This document shows, piece by piece, positions 7,153-14,722 of a stretch of DNA of 50,975 bases. Both the position numbers and the translations under genes were made by a program. Below the pieces are notes generated by a model that was not told the origin of the DNA, searched no databases, and saw only the letters and a program-made list of their open reading frames with translations. Location: NCBI GenBank assembly GCA_003151795.1, contig PLYL01000022.1:1-50975 (forward strand). The letters are read 5' to 3'. Positions within the stretch are counted from its first letter, which is position 1. Every line of letters starts with the position of its first letter. The stretch comes from Candidatus Yanofskyibacteriota bacterium. GTDB lineage: Bacteria > Patescibacteriota > Minisyncoccia > 2-02-FULL-40-12 > GWA2-44-9.

Positions 7153-7253
7153 TGCAGAATCGCCAACTGCTTTTTTCGCCCAAAATTCCTTACGATTTGG
7201 TGGCCGCCTGCGGCGGCCCTATGCCCAAAAACTTGCAATTTCCTCTCTGGTGG
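7153..7253. repeat. Element 2 right terminal inverted repeat (101 bp)
   Basis: Perfect inverted copy of 5647-5747. A further 26-bp sequence just inside it (7127-7152) recurs inverted at 7389-7414, inside element 3. Confidence 0.95.
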
Positions 7254-7338
7254 TCTATTCTTAAAGTAGTTCGGACGCATTTCGCCGCCAAGGGCGGCGG
7301 GGATCTGGCCAAAAATTCCGAACCGAAATTCTGAACTT
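7250..7338. repeat. Element 3 left terminal inverted repeat (89 bp)
   Basis: Identical to the reverse complement of 8294-8382. It contains the palindromic core gccgccaagggcggc. Confidence 0.95.
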
Positions 7339-7412
7339 AAAAACTGCCAAAGAACCTGATAAAAATATCGGCTCGGACCGCATTTTAATTTTGGGAAAAG
7401 AAAATTTTTAAT
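7339..7412 (+). pseudogene. Serine-recombinase scrap: KTAKEP fused to a C-terminal end
   Basis: Read on the plus strand this encodes KTAKEP followed by DKNIGSDRILILGKENF and a stop. KTAKEP matches the N-terminal third of the recombinase of element 2 (its AKTAKEPG), whereas KNIGSDRIL matches that protein's C-terminal KNIGSNCIL. The middle ~400 residues are deleted. The left repeat of element 3 lies directly upstream. Confidence 0.65.
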
Positions 7413-7446
7413 CATTTATTATTAAATCATTAAGCATATAATTTTT

Positions 7447-8229
7447 ATGTCTAACGAAGAATACAAACCAATACCCAAGGAGGTTACAGGCGCAGAAACA
7501 TCTATGCCTGCTGAGCATAGTGAGGCAAGAAGCAAAGATTACAAAACATACGACATTCCAAGACTCACACTAGATTTAACCAACGAACTTGAAACCAAGC
7601 TTATTGTCCCACTTGAAGAAGCTCGTCAAGTCAAGGCTGCTTTAGAATCACTCGAAGATCTTGCGAAGCGTGTTCCAATTAGAATCATCAAAAGTTCTTT
7701 TTCTGGCGGTAGTGGTCGTGCAGATCCTCATAACGAAGGTCCCGGCCCGTGGGCTCCTGAAACAGCAATTAGATACTTGGAATTAGAAGGTCCAGAAGTT
7801 GGATCCCTCAACGAACTTGCATCATCTCTTCGCTATCTAATTGTGGATTTTAACACCGCGAGGAAAGCTGCTGTATCAATTAAACAACAAGGTGGATCAG
7901 GGAAGAAGGCTTTTATTATGATACCTAATTCTGAAGAGAATGGCCTCTATGTAAATCTACATAAGGCCATAGATAAGAAGGGTATAATCGACCACTTTGA
8001 ACCAATAGCACAAGCCAAACTGGATAATGTCACTCAGGAGTGGATTCCACGACTTAGGTCTAATATAAAGAGTACTTTCTTAAAGGCAGTGGAGATTCTT
8101 CGAGAATCCGCTGCAAATCCATCAAGTTGGTCGGATTCGAGTGACCCCTCAACATTCCCCAAGGATCGTCCTGAAACTCTCTTGAGTTTAGCAAAGGAAA
8201 TTGAGGAAATGGAAAGACATATAAACTGA
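7447..8229 (+). CDS. Hypothetical protein, cargo of element 3
   Basis: 260-residue soluble protein that I do not recognise. There is no signal peptide, membrane segment or obvious motif. The first ~35 residues are polar and probably disordered. Two helical regions (about 48-75 and 185-215) and a Gly-rich SGGSGRADPHNEGPGPW stretch (~86-102) are visible. The ATG at 7447 follows a TATAAT (7437-7442) by 5 nt, so the message is probably leaderless. It is bracketed by perfect inverted repeats and recombinase fragments, implying that it travels with the element. Intact frame of 783 nt suggests it is under selection. Confidence 0.75.
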   Translation: MSNEEYKPIPKEVTGAETSMPAEHSEARSKDYKTYDIPRLTLDLTNELETKLIVPLEEARQVKAALESLEDLAKRVPIRIIKSSFSGGSGRADPHNEGPGPWAPETAIRYLELEGPEVGSLNELASSLRYLIVDFNTARKAAVSIKQQGGSGKKAFIMIPNSEENGLYVNLHKAIDKKGIIDHFEPIAQAKLDNVTQEWIPRLRSNIKSTFLKAVEILRESAANPSSWSDSSDPSTFPKDRPETLLSLAKEIEEMERHIN

Positions 8230-8257
8230 GTCTGGGGCCTTAGAGTTCAAATAAGAA

Positions 8258-8293
8258 GAGAATTTGCCGCCAAAGAAAAACTTGAAATTGTCA
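8258..8293 (+). pseudogene. Serine-recombinase scrap: N-terminal segment
   Basis: Encodes EFAAKEKLEIV, identical to residues following FELK in the element 2 recombinase. The DNA differs by one base over about 34 nt. The upstream ~20 nt are recognisably related but out of frame. In an intact gene this segment would directly precede the one found at 7339, so the order is permuted around the cargo gene. Confidence 0.65.
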
Positions 8294-8382
8294 AAGTTCA
8301 GAATTTCGGTTCGGAATTTTTGGCCAGATCCCCGCCGCCCTTGGCGGCGAAATGCGTCCGAACTACTTTAAGAATAGACCAC
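8294..8382. repeat. Element 3 right terminal inverted repeat (89 bp)
   Basis: Perfect inverted copy of 7250-7338. Confidence 0.95.
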
Positions 8383-8479
8383 AACGTTGTCAACATAATT
8401 CATTGGAAGTGGATAAGTGTCTAGTGAAAATAGAGATCCCTAAATTAGGCCTTGTTTTTCCTTAGTTTTTAATGCTTAA

Positions 8480-9004
8480 ATATCTCTATATGCGACAGGA
8501 AAGCTAGCGTATATATCGGGGTCGTTCCATGTTCAGTCCAACAGTGCACGGCAGATTCTACGCGAACACGGAATTTCCTACGGTGACAACATTCGATCAA
8601 TCGTGCGCGCAGTCGTCGAAGACATCATCGGCCGAGGCTGGTCGGTGGTACTCGACGGCATGATGTTGGGGGAAGACGAACGTATGATCGTGCGCAACCT
8701 CGCCACCAAGTACAACGCCCTGTTCTCTTTCAACGCCATGATCTGCGATCCAAACCTGGCCGAAGAACGAGCGAGGAAACGATATGCGGACGGCAAGGAG
8801 TCAAGCTTTGAAGATTGGCGAGCCAGTGATCCGGAACAGTATTTCAAGGACATCCACAGCCGCACCAAGCTCGTGGAAGAACTGCTCGCCAAAATCCCGA
8901 CTGATCCGCTGGAACGGATCGGGATGATCGACAACAACGCCGGCGAGCAAGATCTGGTCAACTGGCTGCACCCGATCTGGAGAAACATTGCCAACCGACT
9001 GTAA
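8480..9004 (+). pseudogene. 5'-truncated P-loop kinase-like gene
   Basis: An open frame runs from 8480 to 9004. The part from about 8520 (HVQSNSARQILREHGISYG, then VVLDGMMLGEDERMIVRNLA, CDPNLAEERARKRY) resembles the body of a small nucleotide or zeta-like kinase: VVLDGMM is Walker B-like, and the later Arg-rich stretch is lid-like. The expected N-terminal Walker A loop is absent and there is no good start; the earliest convincing one in frame is GTG at 8603. Element 3 ends ~100 bp upstream, so its insertion or a linked deletion probably removed the 5' end. The intervening 8383-8479 shows nothing I recognise. A downstream start producing a short protein cannot be excluded. Confidence 0.55.
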
Positions 9005-9016
9005 ACCCAGAACTCC

Positions 9017-9048
9017 AAAATGGGGTCCGCCACGGACCCCATTTTTTC
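9017..9048 (+). terminator. Rho-independent terminator
   Basis: 13-bp stem aaaatggggtccg/cggaccccatttt with a CCA loop and a following T run, 12 nt after the kinase-like frame. Confidence 0.85.
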
Positions 9049-9079
9049 TTTGGTTGAAATAGGCTAAAATACAGGACAC

Positions 9080-11086
9080 ATGTCAGCGACCAATCCAATC
9101 CTCAAAGGACTGAATGACAAACAGCAGGAAGCCGTCAAGACGATTGACGGCGCGGTTTTGGTTATCTCGGGGCCGGGTTCGGGCAAGACCAAATGCTTGA
9201 CCCATCGAGTGGCCTGGATGATTTCTAAAGGCATCGAGCCGAGGAATATCCTGGCAATAACTTTTACTAACAAATCCGCCAATGAAATGAGAGAACGGAT
9301 TAGAAAATTGCTCGGGTTAAATAAACTCGGTAATGAGAACTGGGAACTCAAAACGTCTTCAAATCTACCAACCATCGGAACATTTCATGCTATTGGGTTA
9401 CGAATTTTAAGAAGAGAGATTCCCATACTCGGCTACAAATCTAATTTCAATATCTGCGATTCGGATGAACAGCTTTCGATGATGAAACGCATAATGGGCA
9501 ACCTCGAAATCGATCCGAAGCGCTACAATCCCCGAAGCATGCTGGGCAAGATTTCCAAACTCAAAACCGCTTTAGTCTGGCCCGATGACTATGAGCCCCA
9601 CGAATACATGGAAAAATTGGTGGCGAAACTCTATGGCCACTACCAGAACGGGCTCAAAGAAATGAATGCGTTGGATTTCGATGATTTGATTGTTCTCACA
9701 GTTAAAATATTCAAAGAAAATCCCAAAATCCTAGAAAAATACCAGGAATGGTGGAAGTACATCATGGTGGATGAGTATCAGGACACCAGTCATGACCAGT
9801 ACCAATTCGTCCAGCTCCTGGCGGGCAAATACAAAAACATTTTCGCCATCGGCGACGATGCCCAATCCATTTATGCTTTTCGGGAAGCCGATATCAGGAA
9901 TATTTTAAATTTCCAAAAAGATTATCCCGAGGCCCAGGTCATCATGCTCGAGCAAAATTACCGCTCGACCCAGACGATTCTCGCGGCCGCCCAGAATATT
10001 ATCTCCAATAACAAAAACCAGTTCCCAAAAACTTTATGGACCGACAACGCGGCAGGAGAGAAGATAGTGGTCAAAGAAACCCTCAATGAACGGACCGAGG
10101 CCAATTTCATCGTCACCCAAATCGTAAAGTACATGCGCAAAGGCTACGGCTTGAATTCGTTTACGATTCTGTACCGCACCCACGCCCAATCCCGCTCGAT
10201 GGAAGAAGCGCTCATCAGCCACGGCTTGCCGTATCAGATTGTCGGCGGGTTGAAATTCTACGAGCGCCGAGAAATCAAAGACATCATGGCGTATTTGAAA
10301 TTAATCCATAACCCGATGGATATTTTAAGTTTGGAACGCATTTACAACGTGCCGGCGCGCGGCATCGGTGATACGACCTACCAAAAGATTCTGGCCGTCG
10401 GCAATCCCAATTTGTTTGAAAGTTTAGCGAGTTTGATTGATAAGGAAGGAGCGACCAAAAAAGCCAACGCTTTAAAATCATTTCACAATCTCCTGACTGA
10501 CTTAAAAAAATTCGCCGACAATAACACGCTCACCAAAACCATGAAACGGATTGTCGAGGCCGTCGGCTATGAACAATACATCCGCGCCCAAGCCCTGGCC
10601 AAAGGCGCCAAGGCCGAAGAAGTCGAATCCCGCATCGAAAACATCGCCGAGTTATTTACCGTCGCCAAAGGCTATGATGTCCTTGACCCTGAAGCGGGAC
10701 GCGGTAAGTTCCTGGAAGAAATCGCGTTGCTTCAACAGGCCGACGCCATCAAAGACAACGCCATTCGTATTACCCTGATGACCATGCATTCGTCCAAGGG
10801 TCTGGAGTTTCCGATTGTCTTTATCATCGGCATGGAAGAAGGCCTCTTCCCGCACGCTCGCACGCTCTACGCGCCCCACGAGATGGAAGAAGAGCGCCGT
10901 CTCTGCTATGTTGGGATTACGCGGGCCAAGGAACGCCTGATTTTGACTCATGCCAAATACCGCAACATTTTTGGTACGACCGAGGTTAATTTGCCGTCGC
11001 GTTTTCTGCACGAGATACCGGCGGAGTTACTAGATAGACAAGTGTCTGATCCGAATAATGAGTATGAGGATGTGGTTGAATATTAG
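9080..11086 (+). CDS. uvrD: UvrD/PcrA-type superfamily 1 DNA helicase
   Basis: 668-residue 3'-5' ATP-dependent helicase for DNA repair and replication restart. Motif Q/I are visible (LNDKQQEAV; GPGSGKT, residues 31-37), then TFTNKSANEMRERI (Ia), VDEYQDTS (II), GDDAQSIYAFREAD (III), EQNYRS (IV), TMHSSKGLEF (V) and VGITRAKERL (VI). The C-terminal Tudor-like tail of classical PcrA is largely missing, giving a compact protein. The -10-like TAAAAT (9065-9070) is 10 nt before the ATG, so the leader is about 3 nt. Confidence 0.95.
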   Translation: MSATNPILKGLNDKQQEAVKTIDGAVLVISGPGSGKTKCLTHRVAWMISKGIEPRNILAITFTNKSANEMRERIRKLLGLNKLGNENWELKTSSNLPTIGTFHAIGLRILRREIPILGYKSNFNICDSDEQLSMMKRIMGNLEIDPKRYNPRSMLGKISKLKTALVWPDDYEPHEYMEKLVAKLYGHYQNGLKEMNALDFDDLIVLTVKIFKENPKILEKYQEWWKYIMVDEYQDTSHDQYQFVQLLAGKYKNIFAIGDDAQSIYAFREADIRNILNFQKDYPEAQVIMLEQNYRSTQTILAAAQNIISNNKNQFPKTLWTDNAAGEKIVVKETLNERTEANFIVTQIVKYMRKGYGLNSFTILYRTHAQSRSMEEALISHGLPYQIVGGLKFYERREIKDIMAYLKLIHNPMDILSLERIYNVPARGIGDTTYQKILAVGNPNLFESLASLIDKEGATKKANALKSFHNLLTDLKKFADNNTLTKTMKRIVEAVGYEQYIRAQALAKGAKAEEVESRIENIAELFTVAKGYDVLDPEAGRGKFLEEIALLQQADAIKDNAIRITLMTMHSSKGLEFPIVFIIGMEEGLFPHARTLYAPHEMEEERRLCYVGITRAKERLILTHAKYRNIFGTTEVNLPSRFLHEIPAELLDRQVSDPNNEYEDVVEY

Positions 11087-11128
11087 TTAGTTTTCAGTTA
11101 TCATTTTCCAGTTTCCAATAAGTTCTCA

Positions 11129-11482
11129 ATGGATCAAAGACCAAACAAATACCCCTTAGAAAATCGCACCGCTGAATTTTCACGGCGTATTATCCAGTTT
11201 TGCAAATCTTTGAAACAGGATTCTGTATCGCGTCCCATAATAGATCAGCTCATGCGGTCTGGCACAAGTATTGGCGCTAATTACATGGAAGCAAACAATG
11301 CCAGTTCCAAGAAAGACTTTCGAAATAAGATCTTCATTTGTAAAAAAGAGGCGCAAGAAACAAAGTACTGGCTCGCTATGTCCAAAGAAATTATTGCAAC
11401 AGAAGAAGTTAAGTCTTTATCGCAAGAAGCCCAAGAGCTTACCATGATATTCCAAAGCATAGTATCAAAAATTGATAAATGA
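11129..11482 (+). CDS. Four-helix-bundle protein (23S rRNA intervening-sequence family)
   Basis: 117 residues matching the S23/IVP family: an N-terminal AEFSRRIIQFCKSL helix, SRPIIDQLMRSGTSIGANYMEA, and KKEAQETKYWL. This family forms pentameric four-helix bundles; its biochemical role is unknown. It overlaps the rsmA start by 4 nt (ATGA), so the two are translationally coupled. Confidence 0.88.
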   Translation: MDQRPNKYPLENRTAEFSRRIIQFCKSLKQDSVSRPIIDQLMRSGTSIGANYMEANNASSKKDFRNKIFICKKEAQETKYWLAMSKEIIATEEVKSLSQEAQELTMIFQSIVSKIDK

Positions 11483-12273
11483 AAATTGCTGCGAAAAAAA
11501 GTTTGGGGCAAAACTTTTTAATAAATCAGGGGATAATAGATAAGATCATTAAAGCCGGAGAAATTTATCCGGAAGACATTATTATCGAGGTTGGTCCTGG
11601 TACGGGTAATTTGACCAGAACATTGATTGAAACAGGTGCTAGAGTTATTGCAATTGAGAAGGATCACCGACTAATTGAAGACTTGGAAGCAGAGTTTAGT
11701 GCTGTGCAAATTGAAATCGTGGAAGCAGACGTTTTAGAACTGAAAACTGAAACACTTATTGAAAACTGGGAACTGAGAAATGGAAACTACAAGATAATTG
11801 CCAACTTGCCGTACTACATCACCTCGCATTTTATCCGCACCGTTTTTGAAGAATGGCCGCAACCATTGCACATGGTCCTGATGGTTCAGAAAGAAGTGGC
11901 CAAGCGAATCCTGGCCAAACCGCCGGAGATGAATCTGCTCGCGCTCTCGGTGCAGTACTATGCCCAGCCGGAAATTATCACCCAGGTCAGCCGCGGCAGT
12001 TTTCGGCCCATACCGACCGTGGATTCGGCGGTGATTCGGCTCACACCGAGAACCGAATATTCTTTGCCGGTGGAAAAAGAAGCTCTATTTTTCTCAATTC
12101 TCAAATCGGCTTTCGGCGGAAAAAGAAAACAGCTCATCAATACGCTCCCGCCAATCATCGGCAAAAACAAGCAGGGGACGGCCGAGCTCCTGGCTCAAAT
12201 CGGCCTCACCCCCCAAACCCGCCCCGAAACTGTCGATCTGGCTCACTGGCTCATTCTGGTGAATAGCCTATAA
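11479..12273 (+). CDS. rsmA: 16S rRNA (adenine-N6,N6) dimethyltransferase
   Basis: 264-residue KsgA/RsmA, which dimethylates two adjacent adenines in the 3' helix of 16S rRNA during 30S maturation. SLGQNFL at residues 8-14, SAM motif I EVGPGTGNLT (~38-47), and the catalytic NLPYY (~109-113) are present, as is the C-terminal FRPIPTVDSAVI segment. A TATAAT overlaps its stop codon (12269-12274) and probably starts transcription of the next gene. Confidence 0.96.
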   Translation: MKIAAKKSLGQNFLINQGIIDKIIKAGEIYPEDIIIEVGPGTGNLTRTLIETGARVIAIEKDHRLIEDLEAEFSAVQIEIVEADVLELKTETLIENWELRNGNYKIIANLPYYITSHFIRTVFEEWPQPLHMVLMVQKEVAKRILAKPPEMNLLALSVQYYAQPEIITQVSRGSFRPIPTVDSAVIRLTPRTEYSLPVEKEALFFSILKSAFGGKRKQLINTLPPIIGKNKQGTAELLAQIGLTPQTRPETVDLAHWLILVNSL

Positions 12274-12284
12274 TTCAGGCAGGT

Positions 12285-13778
12285 ATGGGCCAAGTTAGAA
12301 CCATTATCAAAAGGTTATCGGAGACAAAGCTAACTGAATTTTGGCCTGGTTTTGTTTTTGGATTAGTCTACTTTGGCTATATATTTTGGTGGTTCTGGTC
12401 TCTATATCCGCTGGACACACTTGGGGTTTCTAGTAAATTTTTATCGTTCATTCTTGTTTGTGCGACATTTTCAATCAGCATAATTGGTATGGCCTTTTTT
12501 TGGGGACTTTTTTCATTTTTTAGCATTAAAATTTTACCTAAACAACAATACCAATACCTCGCACCATGGTATCTGGCGAGTATGTTTGTTCTTATTGAAT
12601 ATGCTCGGGCATGGGGTTTTGGCATACTCTGGCTTGGCAGTGGAAGTCTTCTGGGTCCGCACTGGACCATTGGTAACCCGGCTTATTTCTTCGGCACTTC
12701 TCCGATACTACTTGGGACCGCGTCAATTTGGGGAATCTATGGCATCGATTTTATAATAGTTTTTATCATTAGCGCGATTTGCACCCTGGTATATTTCAAA
12801 AAAAGAAAGACTAGATTCATAGTGGCAGGAGAAATCATTCTTGTTATAGGAGTAATCGCTCTCACGCATCTGCTGACAATCAAACCACCGCAAGAACAAG
12901 CAGGGGTGACATTTTCCGTAATCCAGACCGAAAACCAAACAAAGATTTATTATACACCGGGCGAAATACTGACAGACTTTAGCCAAAAAAATGCGATGCT
13001 CAAAAGCGCCACTAATAAATCGGATCTTATTATTTTCCCAGAAGGAGCTGATTTTTCACAAACGTTAACTGACTTTCTATCTCCAGCAGCAGTTCAAAAA
13101 TATTTCAACAATCTAGCTCCTGAGAATAGGCTCATAATAGACAGTGATGCCATCATGGAATCTTCTGAATTAAAATCAAAAGTTATTTTTATCGATTCAA
13201 AACAAGGGATTGTTGGGTTTTATGACAAACAATTATTAACTCCGGCTGGGGAATTTATTCCCTACTTACTTAAGTTTCCATTTTTGATAATCGGACACAT
13301 ATCGGGGAAGAGTCCGGAAGTGGCGACCGAATTCACGAAGGGATCGGGAACCGATATTATAACCTATCAAGACAACACCTTTAAGATTCTCGTTTGTTCG
13401 GAAATCATCTCTCCGCTTATTTCTCGAACCGGATCATTCGGCTTCATGATTAATATCGACAGTCTAGGCATATTCAAAGGGGACAGTAGGATGAACAGCG
13501 AACTCTTGTCAAGTGCCCGGTTCCGAGCTGCTGAAAACGGTAAATACCTCATTATGGCGTCAAATTATGGCCAATCTTACCTTATTAATTCCGCTGGTAG
13601 TATTACTGATTCAACTAGTTCGTCTGGTTATCAGATATTAACAGGAACGATTGTGCCCAATAAAACCCGTACGTGGTACAATAGGTTAGGAGATTGGCCA
13701 ATTTTGTTATTATCAGTCCTGTTCTTTAGTCTTGGTCTAATCTCAAAAAAATGCCCAGGAAAATCAAGATTGTTCTAA
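12285..13778 (+). CDS. lnt: Apolipoprotein N-acyltransferase-like membrane protein
   Basis: 497 residues. About six hydrophobic helices in residues 15-205 are followed by a nitrilase-fold domain. That domain carries the catalytic triad candidates: Glu in IFPEGAD, Lys in YDKQLLTPAGEFIPY and Cys in ILVCSEI. A final transmembrane helix lies near 470-488. Lnt N-acylates lipoproteins in the outer leaflet of the cytoplasmic membrane. Overall homology is clear, though the substrate in this cell type is unknown. The start lies 11 nt after a -10 box that overlaps the rsmA stop. It overlaps the next gene by 28 nt. Confidence 0.85.
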   Translation: MGQVRTIIKRLSETKLTEFWPGFVFGLVYFGYIFWWFWSLYPLDTLGVSSKFLSFILVCATFSISIIGMAFFWGLFSFFSIKILPKQQYQYLAPWYLASMFVLIEYARAWGFGILWLGSGSLLGPHWTIGNPAYFFGTSPILLGTASIWGIYGIDFIIVFIISAICTLVYFKKRKTRFIVAGEIILVIGVIALTHLLTIKPPQEQAGVTFSVIQTENQTKIYYTPGEILTDFSQKNAMLKSATNKSDLIIFPEGADFSQTLTDFLSPAAVQKYFNNLAPENRLIIDSDAIMESSELKSKVIFIDSKQGIVGFYDKQLLTPAGEFIPYLLKFPFLIIGHISGKSPEVATEFTKGSGTDIITYQDNTFKILVCSEIISPLISRTGSFGFMINIDSLGIFKGDSRMNSELLSSARFRAAENGKYLIMASNYGQSYLINSAGSITDSTSSSGYQILTGTIVPNKTRTWYNRLGDWPILLLSVLFFSLGLISKKCPGKSRLF

Positions 13779-14722
13779 CTCTCGTGGCCATAGTCGCCGT
13801 ATTTTCGGTTTATGAACTAGCCCACTATGTTCACCTCGCAGCAAACGGGGAAAGTGCGGCCATTTTGAATTCTACAAATCTTCAAGATACTCAAAATTGT
13901 CCGACGTGCGACCCTAATCATGATGGCCTGACCAACGCTCAGGATATTATCTGGGGGATAGACCCGCTCGGACCAAACAAAAACAGCCAAGGATATGTGT
14001 ATGGCGAAGAGGTTGCAGCTGGACGTAATCCGATCACTGGAGAGCTTTTACCGACAATCGACAGCTCTTCTTCGGCTAACATTACTGATGGATTAAGCAC
14101 ATTGATGACTTCAGGGATGTACGCCGGTGCTCTGGATCCGAGCAATCCGACCGCCTACAACAACGCGCTTGCCGATATCAGTTCGACCGTACTGGATAAC
14201 GGCGCACAAGCTCTCGATCCGAGTACGCTTCAACTGGATTCCGCAATCACTTCGTCAGACTCAAAGGCAGACCAAGAGAAATACGTAAACGCCATCGGAT
14301 CCATAATCGAAAGTGATCTATGGGGCGAGATGGTTAATGAACCTACACAAGTTGCGGCCCAAGTTATTACTCTCACAAATCAACCCGCTGATACCGACGC
14401 TCAAAATTTCTTCCAAACTAAGGCGGACTATTATCATAATGTACTCGTAAAAATTAACTCAACGCCGGTGCCGCCGTCTTGGAACGATATCCATCAAAAA
14501 CTATTAACAGCCATCAAGGGCTTGGAAATTGATCACCAAGCACTGGGACAAATAGGGAATGATCCCATGAAAGGAATGATTGCCATGAGTAACCTTGTTT
14601 CGGTTTATCAAAACATACCTCCAATACTTGTCAGCATTGCCCAGAAGATAAACGACGGCCACCTTAATCCGCCAAATAGCCAATTGTGGAGTTTGATTAA
14701 TTCATTAACCAATGGACTTTAG
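13751..14722 (+). CDS. Membrane-anchored extracytoplasmic protein with Ca-binding-type repeat
   Basis: 323 residues. An N-terminal signal anchor (IVLTLVAIVAVFSVYELAHY) is followed by CPTCDPNHDGLTNAQDIIWGIDP, which has the DxNxDGxT spacing of thrombospondin type 3 or dockerin-like calcium-binding loops. The rest is helical and lacks known motifs. It overlaps both neighbours (28 nt with lnt, 11 nt with the next gene), so it is part of the same operon as the secretion genes. Function unknown; a surface or pilus-associated role is inference from context. Confidence 0.7.
   Translation: MPRKIKIVLTLVAIVAVFSVYELAHYVHLAANGESAAILNSTNLQDTQNCPTCDPNHDGLTNAQDIIWGIDPLGPNKNSQGYVYGEEVAAGRNPITGELLPTIDSSSSANITDGLSTLMTSGMYAGALDPSNPTAYNNALADISSTVLDNGAQALDPSTLQLDSAITSSDSKADQEKYVNAIGSIIESDLWGEMVNEPTQVAAQVITLTNQPADTDAQNFFQTKADYYHNVLVKINSTPVPPSWNDIHQKLLTAIKGLEIDHQALGQIGNDPMKGMIAMSNLVSVYQNIPPILVSIAQKINDGHLNPPNSQLWSLINSLTNGL

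Larger units (their letters stand above)
5647..7253. mobile_element. Element 2: inverted-repeat-bounded serine-recombinase element
   Basis: Perfect 101-bp inverted repeats (5647-5747 and 7153-7253) start CCACCA at both outer edges, as in element 1. The single gene is a serine recombinase in the same orientation relative to a tRNA-Ala 3' end as in element 1. The right edge overlaps element 3 by GTGG. Confidence 0.7.
7250..8382. mobile_element. Element 3: inverted-repeat element with cargo gene and dismantled recombinase
   Basis: Perfect 89-bp inverted repeats (7250-7338 and 8294-8382), outer edge GTGG/CCAC, sharing four bases with element 2. In place of an intact recombinase it holds a 260-residue gene flanked by two recombinase fragments in permuted order. 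Probably a non-autonomous relative of element 2 that was used as its neighbour or target. Confidence 0.6.

Noticed and set aside
7116-7415. A 99-residue minus-strand frame across the element 2/3 junction
   Set aside because: It consists almost wholly of translated terminal repeats (7153-7338) plus the 26-bp fold-back.
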